This document shows positions 15,702-23,036 of a stretch of DNA of 64,000 bases, one piece after another (position 1 is the stretch's first letter; the number at the start of each line of letters is the position of its first letter). Source of the stretch: Streptomyces abikoensis (GTDB lineage Bacteria; Actinomycetota; Actinomycetes; Streptomycetales; Streptomycetaceae); contig NZ_BMRT01000011.1 of the NCBI RefSeq assembly GCF_014648775.1, positions 1 through 64,000 of the forward strand, in the 5' to 3' direction. The notes below the pieces were generated by a model. The model was given only the letters and a program-made list of their open reading frames with translations, did not search any database and was not told the origin of the DNA. A program made the translations under genes and the position numbers.

Positions 15702-16931
15702 ATGCGGAACACCGACATACTCATCTCCGGTGCCGGTATCGGCGGCACCGCCCTGGCGTACTGGCTGCGCGTGGCGGGCTTCACCGTCACCGTCGTCGAG
15801 CGGGCGCCGGAACCCCGGCCGGGCGGCCAGACCGTGGACCTGCGGGGCGCGGGCCGCACCGTGGTCTCGCGGATGGGCCTGATGGACCGGGCACGGGAGC
15901 TCGTCGTCGACCAGCGCGGCTTCGCGTACGTCAACGGGTCCGGCCGCGTCGCCGCCCGGATGCCGGCGGACAGCTTCGGCGGCGAGGGGATCATCTCGGA
16001 GATCGAGATCCTCCGCGGCGACCTCGCCCGCCTGCTGTACGACGCCACCCTGCCGGACACCGAGTACCTCTTCGACGACACCGTCACCCGCCTCGACGAG
16101 GACGACGACGGGGTCACCGTCACCTTCGAGAAGGCCGCGCCCCGCCGGTTCGGGCTGGTCGTCGGCGCGGACGGACTCCACTCCGCCGTCCGCGCCCTGG
16201 CCTTCGGGCCGGAGCGGGACTGCGTCCTGCCGCTGAACGTGTACACGGCCTGGTTCACGGCCGTCGAGGACCTGGAGCTCGACGGCTGGATGCTGATGTA
16301 CAACGAGCCCGGCGGACTCGTCGCCTCGGCCCGCCCGGGCCGGCTCCCCGGTGAGATCAAGGCGGGCCTCAGCTTCCGCTCGGCACCCCTCGCCTACGAC
16401 CGGCGCGACATCGCCGCGCAACAGGACCTCGTGGCCCGGCGCTTCGCCGGCGCCGGCTGGGAAGTGCCGCGCCTGCTGCGGGCGATGCGCGCCGCGCCCG
16501 ACTTCTTCCTCGACTCCATGGGGCAGGTCCGGCTCGACAGCTGGTCCCGGGGCCGGGCGGCGCTCGTCGGGGACGCCGGCTACTGCGCGACGCCGCTCAC
16601 GGGCCTGGGCACCAGCCTGGCCCTGGTCGGCGCCTACGCACTGGCGGGCGAACTCGCCTCCGCCGGCGGCGACCACCGGATCGCCTTCCGGAAGTACGAC
16701 GAGGTCATGCGCCCGTACGTCGACCAGGCCCAGCAACTGCCCCCCGGCGGCGCTCGGGGGTACGCGCCCTCCAGCGCGCTGGCCATCGGCTTGCGGAACC
16801 TGTCGATGCGGGCGATGAACCACTGGCCGATGAAGAACATGCTCGCCGCACAGTTCGCCAAGGCCGGGAACATCGCCCTGCCCGAGTACGACCGCCTCGC
16901 CGCCGGCAGCGGTGCCGCCGGCAGGGGGTAG
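15702..16931 (+). CDS. FAD-dependent aromatic-type monooxygenase (TetX/PHBH-like)
   Basis: 409 aa. Rossmann FAD motif GAGIGG at residues 10-15, the DG motif VVGADGLHSAVR near 165, and the GD motif GRAALVGDAGYCATPLTGLG near 290 are all intact. This is the class A flavoprotein monooxygenase layout; relatives hydroxylate tetracyclines, polyketides or phenolics using NAD(P)H. Start ATG 15702 lies seven bases after a -10 hexamer, so the transcript is probably leaderless. Divergent from the GntR-TetR regulator and 5 bp convergent with a hydrolase. A drug-modifying role is possible but unproven. Confidence 0.88.
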   Translation: MRNTDILISGAGIGGTALAYWLRVAGFTVTVVERAPEPRPGGQTVDLRGAGRTVVSRMGLMDRARELVVDQRGFAYVNGSGRVAARMPADSFGGEGIISEIEILRGDLARLLYDATLPDTEYLFDDTVTRLDEDDDGVTVTFEKAAPRRFGLVVGADGLHSAVRALAFGPERDCVLPLNVYTAWFTAVEDLELDGWMLMYNEPGGLVASARPGRLPGEIKAGLSFRSAPLAYDRRDIAAQQDLVARRFAGAGWEVPRLLRAMRAAPDFFLDSMGQVRLDSWSRGRAALVGDAGYCATPLTGLGTSLALVGAYALAGELASAGGDHRIAFRKYDEVMRPYVDQAQQLPPGGARGYAPSSALAIGLRNLSMRAMNHWPMKNMLAAQFAKAGNIALPEYDRLAAGSGAAGRG

Positions 16932-16936
16932 CCGGG

Positions 16937-17839
16937 TCAGGCGCCGGGCGGGTGGGCCTCGGCGCGGTGGACCAGATCGGTGATCAGTGTCGCGATGCGC
17001 GGCCACAGCTCGCGGGGGAAGTTGTGGCCCAGGCCGTCGAAGATCTCGAGCGTGGCGCCGGGGACGGCCGCCGCCGTGGCCCGCCCGCCGCTGACGTCGC
17101 ACATGGGGTCGTCCGCGCCGTGGATCACCAGGGTCGGGAGCGACAGCGCCCGCAGCCGCTCGGTGCGGTCCCCGGAGGCCAGGACGGCGATGGCCTGGCG
17201 CAGCATGCCCACGCGGTCGTAGCCCCGGTCGTAGGCGAGGCCGGCCCGTTCGGCCACCCCGTTGTCGTCGGGCTTGAACCCGGGGGACCCGATCGCCCTC
17301 ATGGCCCGCACCTGCCAGCCGATGAAGGACTGCCGGTCGTCCGGCGGCGCCCCCAGCCCGGCCAGGACGGTGAAGTCGGGCTGGCCCACGGCCCGGTCGC
17401 CGGTGGTGGACATCATCGACGTGAGCGACCGGATCCGGGTCGGGTGCTCGATGGCGATCATCTGGGCGATCATGCCGCCCAGGGAAGCGCCGACGACGTG
17501 GGCGCTGTCGAATCCGAGGACGTCGAGCAGCCCGACGGCGTCGGCCGCCATGTCCGACAGCGTGTAGGAGGCCGATGATAAATCACCGGCCATCGCGGCC
17601 TGGAGGTCCGGCGGTGGCACGTGAGGGAAATGCGACGACCGGCCGGCGTCCCGATTGTCGAACCGGATCACTTGCACACCACGGTCGACGAGTTCGGCGC
17701 AGAATCCCTCCGGCCAGTGGATCATTTGCGCGCCGCCGCCCATCACCAGCAGCACGGGCGGCGCCTTGGGGTCACCGAAGCGCTCGTAGACCACTTCGAT
17801 GGCTGACGGGCCGACATTCAGAGCTTTCTCTTCACTCAC
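16937..17839 (-). CDS. Alpha/beta hydrolase (anthracycline methylesterase-like)
   Basis: 300 aa. Motifs are LLVMGGGAQ near residue 30, the strand RFDNRDAGRSS, the nucleophile elbow VVGASLGGMIAQ with the serine near 120, and GLGHNFP near the C-terminus for the histidine. The FDNRDxGRSS signature is shared with RdmC-type polyketide esterases and related epoxide-hydrolase-like proteins. ATG 17839 begins MSEEKALNVG. It ends five bases from the monooxygenase stop; the convergent layout suggests a functional pair only weakly. Confidence 0.83.
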   Translation of the reverse strand: MSEEKALNVGPSAIEVVYERFGDPKAPPVLLVMGGGAQMIHWPEGFCAELVDRGVQVIRFDNRDAGRSSHFPHVPPPDLQAAMAGDLSSASYTLSDMAADAVGLLDVLGFDSAHVVGASLGGMIAQMIAIEHPTRIRSLTSMMSTTGDRAVGQPDFTVLAGLGAPPDDRQSFIGWQVRAMRAIGSPGFKPDDNGVAERAGLAYDRGYDRVGMLRQAIAVLASGDRTERLRALSLPTLVIHGADDPMCDVSGGRATAAAVPGATLEIFDGLGHNFPRELWPRIATLITDLVHRAEAHPPGA

Positions 17840-17870
17840 AGCCGCAACGTCTCCTCAGTCGAGTGGAGAC

Positions 17871-17990
17871 ATGAACATACCTGCATTTAAGGCGATTGAA
17901 AATACGAACAGGTGGAATTTTTACAAAAGGGACAATAGTGAAGGAAAGGCATTCCGGGTCCCGGTTGCAGATGCCGTGAACGGGGAGTGA
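17871..17990 (+). CDS. Possible small AT-rich ORF ahead of the VOC gene
   Basis: 39 codons from ATG 17871 (preceded by GTGGAGAC) to TGA 17990, beginning MNIPAFKAIENTNRWNFYKR. It ends nine bases before the next ATG, which would allow translational coupling. The G+C content is about 46% (55 of 120), against over 70% around it, and codons such as ATA, TTT and AAA are used. No homology recognised. It may be a real small peptide, a leader, or simply an AT-rich promoter region of the VOC gene. Confidence 0.3.
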   Translation: MNIPAFKAIENTNRWNFYKRDNSEGKAFRVPVADAVNGE

Positions 17991-17999
17991 GCTGAGGAC

Positions 18000-18791
18000 A
18001 TGACCGGCGCGAGATGCGCGTGCCTGCCGGGTGTTCCCTGCTGGGTGAGCCTGGCCACGCGGAACCTGGACGGGGCCAAGGACTTCTACGGGCCACTGCT
18101 GGGCTGGCGGTTCGAGACCGTGCCCGGCCGACGGGGCTCCTACGTCCACGCGATGGCGGGCAGGACGGCGGTCGCGGGTATCAACGCCACGGCCCACGAG
18201 TGGGAGCTCCCCGTCACCTGGACCACCTACTTCGGCACGGAGAGCGCCGACACCGCCGTCGGCCGCGTACAGGAACGCGGCGGCACCGTCGCCGTCGGGC
18301 CGCTGTCGTCCGACGAGGGGCGCCTCGCGCTCGCGGCCGATCCGGCCGGGGCCTCCTTCGGCCTGTGGGAGTGCCGGACCGAGCCCGGAGGGCCCCGGTC
18401 GCCCGGCGTGGGAGGCAACGCCGTATGGGTGGAGCTGCGCACCCGGGACGCGTTCGAGGCGGCGCTGTTCTACGGCGGCGTCTTCGACTGGGACCGCAGG
18501 CCCTCCCCGCCCTACACCGTCCGCTGGGAGGAGGACCGCGTCATCCTCGACATCGACAAGCGGACGGTGGCGACGTTGTACGGCGGAGCCGTGGAGGGAA
18601 CGGTCGATCCGCGGCTGCGGCCCCGGTGGCACGTGTTCTTCTCCGTCGCCGACGTCGACGCCACGATGGAGACGACGCGGAAGCTGGGCGGGCAGACCCT
18701 CGGTGAGCCCAGCCCGACCCACTTCGGCCGCACGGCCACGCTGCGCGACCCGGAGGGCGGCATCTTCTGCGTGGTCAGCGGCCACGGCTGA
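18000..18791 (+). CDS. Two-domain VOC (glyoxalase/bleomycin resistance-type) protein
   Basis: 263 aa with two VOC halves. The first (residues about 10-120) contains CWVSLATRNLDGAKDFYGPLLGW; the second (about 140-260) contains WVELRTRDAFEAALFYGGVFDW and ends RDPEGGIFCVVSGHG. Tandem VOC proteins of this length in Streptomyces are annotated as hydrolases or glyoxalases; none of the typical metal-binding His/Glu sets is obvious enough to name a reaction. ATG 18000 follows GCTGAGG. Its last 17 bp overlap the end of the convergent SMP-30-type gene. Confidence 0.85.
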   Translation: MTGARCACLPGVPCWVSLATRNLDGAKDFYGPLLGWRFETVPGRRGSYVHAMAGRTAVAGINATAHEWELPVTWTTYFGTESADTAVGRVQERGGTVAVGPLSSDEGRLALAADPAGASFGLWECRTEPGGPRSPGVGGNAVWVELRTRDAFEAALFYGGVFDWDRRPSPPYTVRWEEDRVILDIDKRTVATLYGGAVEGTVDPRLRPRWHVFFSVADVDATMETTRKLGGQTLGEPSPTHFGRTATLRDPEGGIFCVVSGHG

Positions 18792-19830
18792 GCCGTACGG
18801 ACGGCTCCGGGACCATCGGGACGACGCCCACCGCGTTCTCCGTCAGGCTGCCCAGATGCAGGCGGCCGTCGTGCTCGCACACGCTCGTCACCATGCGGAA
18901 GCCCCCGCCGGGGCGTTGCAGGTCGTGCGCCAGGCGGCCGGAGGAGTCCAGGGCGATCACCCAGGCGGTGGCTTTGGGGCCCGGCCGGAGCGCGTCCGGC
19001 AGGGCCCACGCCGCCCGGCGCAGCGCTGGGTGGGTGCGGTGCAGCAGATCGAGCGCCGGTTGCCGCGGAGCGGCCATGGCCACCCAGATCAGCCCGCCGG
19101 GACCGGTGGAGAGGTTGTCCGGAAAGCCGGGCAGACCGTCGGCGAAGACATCGCGCTCGCCCGCCCTGGGGCCGGTGAGCCACAGCCGCGTCAGCCGGTA
19201 GGCACCGGTCTCGGCGACCACGAGGAACGAGCCGTCGGGCGCGAGAGCCACACCGTTGGCGAACTGGAGCCCGTCGAGCACCACTTCCGTCGTGCCCGTG
19301 TCCGGCTCGTACCGGATGAGCCGGCCGGTGCCGGAGTGCTCCAGCAGGTCGCCCATCCAGTGGCGCAGCGGGAAGCGTCCGCTGGCGTCGGTGACGTACA
19401 CGGCGCCGTCCGGTGCCACGACCGCGTTGCTGCACACCCCGAGGGGACGGCCCGCCACCTCCCAAAGGAGCGTCTCGACGCGCCCGGAGCCGGGCTCCAC
19501 CCGCAGCAGCCCGCGCTCGGCGTCGCACACCAGCAGCCGCCCGTCCGGCAGCGGGCACAGGCCCAGCGGCCGGCCGCCGGTGTCGGCGACGGCGCTCGCA
19601 CGCCGCCCGGCCGGGTCCAGCCGCAGGATCCGCCCGTCCGCGACGCCCGTCAGGATCCGCCCCTCGGCGTCGACCCGCACGTCCTCCGGGCCCGTGCCGT
19701 CGAGCGGCACGCGGCGGACGGGCGGCAGGGGAACGCGGCTGTAGGCGGCCCGGGCCCGCGCGGGGCGGCGCGGAGGCCGCCAGACGACGGGCCGCAGGGC
19801 GGGCTTCTCGCGGGTCCGGCCTTCGGTCAT
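18775..19830 (-). CDS. SMP-30/strictosidine synthase-like beta-propeller protein
   Basis: 351 aa. The six-bladed propeller of the SMP-30/gluconolactonase/strictosidine-synthase superfamily is indicated by GPEDVRVDAEGRILTGVADGRI, GRPLGLCPLPDGRLLVCDA, FANGVALAPDGSFLVVAETGAYRLTR and GFPDNLSTGPGGLIWVA. The hydrophobic N-terminal anchor of the mammalian homologue is absent and the first 40 residues are Arg/Pro-rich. It probably hydrolyses a lactone or ester, but the substrate is unknown. ATG 19830 was chosen as the start; no strong ribosome site is visible. Confidence 0.83.
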   Translation of the reverse strand: MTEGRTREKPALRPVVWRPPRRPARARAAYSRVPLPPVRRVPLDGTGPEDVRVDAEGRILTGVADGRILRLDPAGRRASAVADTGGRPLGLCPLPDGRLLVCDAERGLLRVEPGSGRVETLLWEVAGRPLGVCSNAVVAPDGAVYVTDASGRFPLRHWMGDLLEHSGTGRLIRYEPDTGTTEVVLDGLQFANGVALAPDGSFLVVAETGAYRLTRLWLTGPRAGERDVFADGLPGFPDNLSTGPGGLIWVAMAAPRQPALDLLHRTHPALRRAAWALPDALRPGPKATAWVIALDSSGRLAHDLQRPGGGFRMVTSVCEHDGRLHLGSLTENAVGVVPMVPEPSVRLSRGR

Positions 19831-19933
19831 GGCGCACCTTTCCGTACGGGTGGGCCGGACGCTACCCAGAGCGGTGCGGGCGGGCCACCCGGCGACGGGC
19901 CCGGGATCCGCATCCGGCCACGGTGAGCCCGCG

Positions 19934-20695
19934 TCAGACAGCGCTCTCGAACAGCCTTTCCGCCTCCGCCACCGCCCCTGCCAGGGCCCCGGGCTCCGGC
20001 CGCAGCCCGGCGACGATCGCGTCGACGCCGCGCAGCCCGGCACGTTGAAGGAGGCGCTTCTCGTTGGTGACCCACTCGCCGCGCGCCGCCAGTACCGCGT
20101 GCGCCGTCTCCAGGGCGGCGGTGGCCACCGCGCCCGCGACCTCCGTGACCTGGCCGCGCGGGACGTACGCGCCCGTGGCGTAGCGGAGCGTCATGGCCGC
20201 CCGGCCGCGCCACACGGGCGGGGCGGCCTCGCGCAGCGCCTCCGGGTACGCGGGCCGGGGCAGCGTGCCCCGCAGCGCGCGGTTGAGGGCGAGTTCGGCG
20301 ACCACGAGGTAGCTGGGGATGCCCGCGAGGTGGAACATCAGCGGCTCCCAGTGGAAGCGGCCCCGCCGTGCCTCGGCGAGTTGGTGTTCCACCACGTCGA
20401 GGTCGCGGTAGTGGACGTCGACGCGCCGGCCGTCGACCGTGAGCCAGGCCCCTCCGTTGAAGACGCCGCCGCCCCAGTCGCCGATGCCGGACACCTCGCC
20501 GTCCCAGCCGAGGGCGCCGGCGAGGTCGCGCAGGCCGGCCGGGTCGAAGGCGCCCCGGTAGTACAGGGCCAGGTCCCAGTCGCTGTCCGGGGCCGCGGTG
20601 CCCTGGGCCCGCGAGCCGCCGAGGGCGACGGCGTGTACGGAGGGCAGGGCGGCGAGCCGGTCGGCGACGTGGTCGAGGAAGGTGTCGTCGGTCAT
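19934..20695 (-). CDS. Nucleotidyltransferase domain protein
   Basis: 253 aa. The polymerase-beta-type motif GGSRAQGTAAPDSDWDLALYY at residues 27-47 holds the GS helix and the two metal-binding aspartates; a third acidic residue is likely in RRVDVHYRDLD. The C-terminal half is helical and resembles kanamycin nucleotidyltransferase-like or housekeeping NTases of unknown target. ATG 20695 is followed by TDDTFLDHVADRLAALPSV. It lies 48 bp downstream of the second ABC-F gene on the same strand and may be cotranscribed with it; an antibiotic-modifying role is speculation. Confidence 0.82.
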   Translation of the reverse strand: MTDDTFLDHVADRLAALPSVHAVALGGSRAQGTAAPDSDWDLALYYRGAFDPAGLRDLAGALGWDGEVSGIGDWGGGVFNGGAWLTVDGRRVDVHYRDLDVVEHQLAEARRGRFHWEPLMFHLAGIPSYLVVAELALNRALRGTLPRPAYPEALREAAPPVWRGRAAMTLRYATGAYVPRGQVTEVAGAVATAALETAHAVLAARGEWVTNEKRLLQRAGLRGVDAIVAGLRPEPGALAGAVAEAERLFESAV

Positions 20696-20743
20696 GAGGT
20701 TCCGATCGTGTGAAGTGAAGGATGGGTGAGGGGATGCGCCCGC

Positions 20744-22384
20744 TCAGGCGCCGGCCGTCTCCGCCCGTATCTCCTCCGCCGTCGTGTCCCGCAGCTCGCC
20801 GTCCAGGCGCAGCCAGCGTGTCACGCCGATGGACTCGAGGAACGGAATGTCGTGGCCGGCCACGATCAGCGCTCCCTCGTACGACTCGAGGGCCGTGGTC
20901 AGCCGGCGGACGCCGGCCATGTCCAGGTTGTTGGTCGGCTCGTCGAGGAGCAGGAGGCGCGGCGCGGGCTCGGCGAGCATCAGGGCCGCCAGGGTGGCCC
21001 GGAAGCGCTCGCCGCCCGACAGGGTCGCGACCCTCTGCCCGGCCCGGTCGCCCTTGAACAGGAAGCGGGCCAGGCGGGCCCGGATCCGGTTGTCGGTGGC
21101 CTCCGGGGCGAACCGCGCCACGTTCTCGGCGATGGTCGCCTCCTCGTCGAGCACGTCGAGTCGCTGCGGCAGGAACCGCAGCGGCACATGGGCCGTGACT
21201 TCGCCCGAGAGCGGGTCGAGCTCTCCCGCGACGGTGCGCAGGAGCGTCGTCTTGCCCGCGCCATTGCGGCCGACGAGCGCGATCCGCTCCGGGCCGCGCA
21301 GCTCGAACCCGCCCTCCACCCGCGCCCCGCACGCGAGGACGACGTCGCGCAGGGTCAGGACGGACCGGCCCGGGGGGACCGCCGTGTGCGGGAGGTCGAC
21401 GCGGATCTCGTCGTCGTCGCGCACGGCCTCCACCGCCACGTCGAGCCGTTCCCTCGCCCGGGCGAGCCGCTCCTCGTGCATGACGCGGTGCTTGCCGGCG
21501 GCGACCTGGGCCTGCCGCTTGCGCTCACCCATGACGACCTTGGGTTCGCGTTTGGTGTCCCACATCTTCTGGCCGTACCGCCTGCGGCGGGCCAGCTTGA
21601 CGTGGGCGTCAGCCAGTTCGCGCCGCTGCTTGCGCAGATCGGCCCCGGCCACCCGGACCATCCGCTCGGCCGCCTCCTGCTCGGCGGCCAGCGCCTCCTC
21701 GTACGCCGAGAAACCGCCCCCGTACCAGGTGATCCCGCCTCCCCGCAGATCGGCGATCTGGTCGACGCGGTCGAGGAGTTCACGGTCGTGGCTGACGACG
21801 ACCATGACGCCCGGCCACGCGTCGACGGCCGCGTACAGCCGTCGGCGCGCGTACAGGTCGAGGTTGTTGGTGGGCTCGTCGAGGAGGAGGACGTCGGGGC
21901 GGCGCAGCAGCAGCGCCGCCAGGCGCAGCAGCACCGACTCGCCGCCGGACAGCTCGCCGATGGTGCGGTCCAGGCCGATGTGGCCCAGGCCCAGTCCGTC
22001 GAGCGTCGCGACGGCGCGTTCCTCGACGTCCCAGTCGTCGCCGACTTCCGCGAAGTGCTCCTCGCGGACGTCGCCCGCCTCGATGGCGTGGAGCGCCGCG
22101 CGCGTGGCGGCGATACCCAGGGCCTCGTCGACGCGGAGCGCGGTGCCGAGGGTGACGTTCTGCGGCAGATAGCCGAGGTCTCCGGCGACGCGCACCGTCC
22201 CCTCGGCCGGGGCGAGTTCCCCGGCGATCAGCCTCAGCAGCGTCGACTTGCCCGAGCCGTTGAGCCCGATGAGCCCGGACCTGCCGGGGCCGAAGGAGAC
22301 CTGGAGGCCGTCGAGGACGGCGGTGCCGTCCGGCCAGGCGTAGGAGAGCGAGGTGCAGGTGATGAAGGAAGACGAAACAGTCAT
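20744..22384 (-). CDS. ABC-F family ATPase (second copy)
   Basis: 546 aa, two ATPase domains, no membrane helices. Walker A motifs are GLNGSGKST near residue 40 and GRNGAGKTT near 370; LSGGESVL and LSGGERFR are the signature motifs, with LLLDEPTNNLD in each half. The linker is charged (RKQRRELADAHVKLARRRRYGQKMWDTKREPK) and fits the ARE-type proteins that displace antibiotics from the ribosome. ATG 22384 follows GGCGGAGGCCCGT. A near-consensus promoter lies about 250 bp upstream, giving a long leader, as expected for attenuation-controlled ABC-F genes. Confidence 0.88.
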   Translation of the reverse strand: MTVSSSFITCTSLSYAWPDGTAVLDGLQVSFGPGRSGLIGLNGSGKSTLLRLIAGELAPAEGTVRVAGDLGYLPQNVTLGTALRVDEALGIAATRAALHAIEAGDVREEHFAEVGDDWDVEERAVATLDGLGLGHIGLDRTIGELSGGESVLLRLAALLLRRPDVLLLDEPTNNLDLYARRRLYAAVDAWPGVMVVVSHDRELLDRVDQIADLRGGGITWYGGGFSAYEEALAAEQEAAERMVRVAGADLRKQRRELADAHVKLARRRRYGQKMWDTKREPKVVMGERKRQAQVAAGKHRVMHEERLARARERLDVAVEAVRDDDEIRVDLPHTAVPPGRSVLTLRDVVLACGARVEGGFELRGPERIALVGRNGAGKTTLLRTVAGELDPLSGEVTAHVPLRFLPQRLDVLDEEATIAENVARFAPEATDNRIRARLARFLFKGDRAGQRVATLSGGERFRATLAALMLAEPAPRLLLLDEPTNNLDMAGVRRLTTALESYEGALIVAGHDIPFLESIGVTRWLRLDGELRDTTAEEIRAETAGA

Positions 22385-22631
22385 ACGGGCCTCCGCCGGT
22401 CGCTGGAAAGGTGGGTCAAGGGCGACGCGTGGGGACACCGCGGGGCGACCGAAGCCGGGGAGGGAACGACAGGGGAACCCGGTACCGGCGGGAGGACGGC
22501 TCAGAGCGTCGAGGTCGCACACGGAACGCGCGCAGCGGCGGCACTGATGGCGGCGCGGCTGCGTGGCGCGGTGTCTCCAGACCTCAGACGAGCAACGTCC
22601 TGCTCCGTTCGACGACGACAAGGGCAGGAGC
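22385..22631 (-). promoter_or_regulatory. Long 5' leader of the second ABC-F gene
   Basis: About 240 bases separate the promoter from the ABC-F start with no gene. The first part can fold (GCTCC...GGAGC and CCTGC...GCAGG around the same loop, mutually exclusive). I could not find a convincing leader peptide or a U-rich terminator here. Confidence 0.4.
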
Positions 22632-22660
22632 AACGTACGGGGAACCGGCGGACCCGTCAA
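22632..22660 (-). promoter_or_regulatory. Promoter of the second ABC-F gene
   Basis: On the reverse strand TTGACG (22660-22655), a 17-bp spacer and TACGTT (22637-22632) make an unusually good vegetative-type promoter for this genome. Confidence 0.65.
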
Positions 22661-22714
22661 CGGAATTACGGAGGGGCGGCTCGCCGCCGGGCGGGCGTCA
22701 AGCTTGCGTCAAGC

Positions 22715-22734
22715 ACTTGCGTCGATACGCAAGT
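22715..22734. promoter_or_regulatory. Perfect palindrome upstream of the NRAMP-like gene
   Basis: ACTTGCGT-CGAT-ACGCAAGT has 8-bp perfect arms. A further GCTTGCGTCAAG lies just upstream, and a -10-like TATGCT is at 22742-22747. The size and symmetry suit an ArsR/SmtB- or MarR-type operator; the ArsR gene at 24998 is the obvious candidate regulator. Inference only. Confidence 0.55.
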
Positions 22735-22807
22735 AGCGCGCTATGCTCTCCACGTTCGTCATGGTCACCGCGCCCGCGCGCGCCCCGGCCGGGAGGAGGC
22801 GGGAGAC

Positions 22808-22885
22808 ATGGACGGCAGTAGTCACAGTCCGGGCCACAGTAGGCCCCGCATCCGCGTGTCCGCGCCGACCTCCGGTACGCGGTAA
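22808..22885 (+). CDS. Possible leader peptide upstream of the NRAMP-like gene
   Basis: 25 codons starting MDGSSHSPGHSRPRIRVSAP, with a strong purine-rich ribosome site (GGGAGGAGGCGGGAG) before ATG 22808. It ends about 150 bp before the transporter. It is rich in Ser, His and Arg and has no homologue I recognise. It may be a regulatory upstream ORF or a fortuitous frame. Confidence 0.35.
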   Translation: MDGSSHSPGHSRPRIRVSAPTSGTR

Positions 22886-23036
22886 CCACCTTCCCCGCGC
22901 GCCCCGCGCCCCGCCACAGCCCCGCAGCCGGTACCCGTGCGGCCATCCGCCGCCTCGGGCCCTCGTGCTGCCCGCTCGCAGGGAGGATCGCTGCCGCGCG
23001 CCCCAACCTCCCCCGACGGGGGACCGGGAGGCTGTC

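Noticed and set aside
20726..22885. 719-codon forward frame opposite the second ABC-F gene
   Set aside because: The reverse-strand protein has complete ABC-F motifs; the forward frame is its shadow.
22740..23036. Metal riboswitch (M-box or yybP-ykoY) before the NRAMP-like gene
   Set aside because: The conserved M-box sequences such as the GGTGAGGCTCC block and the yybP-ykoY core are absent; only a possible leader ORF is visible.
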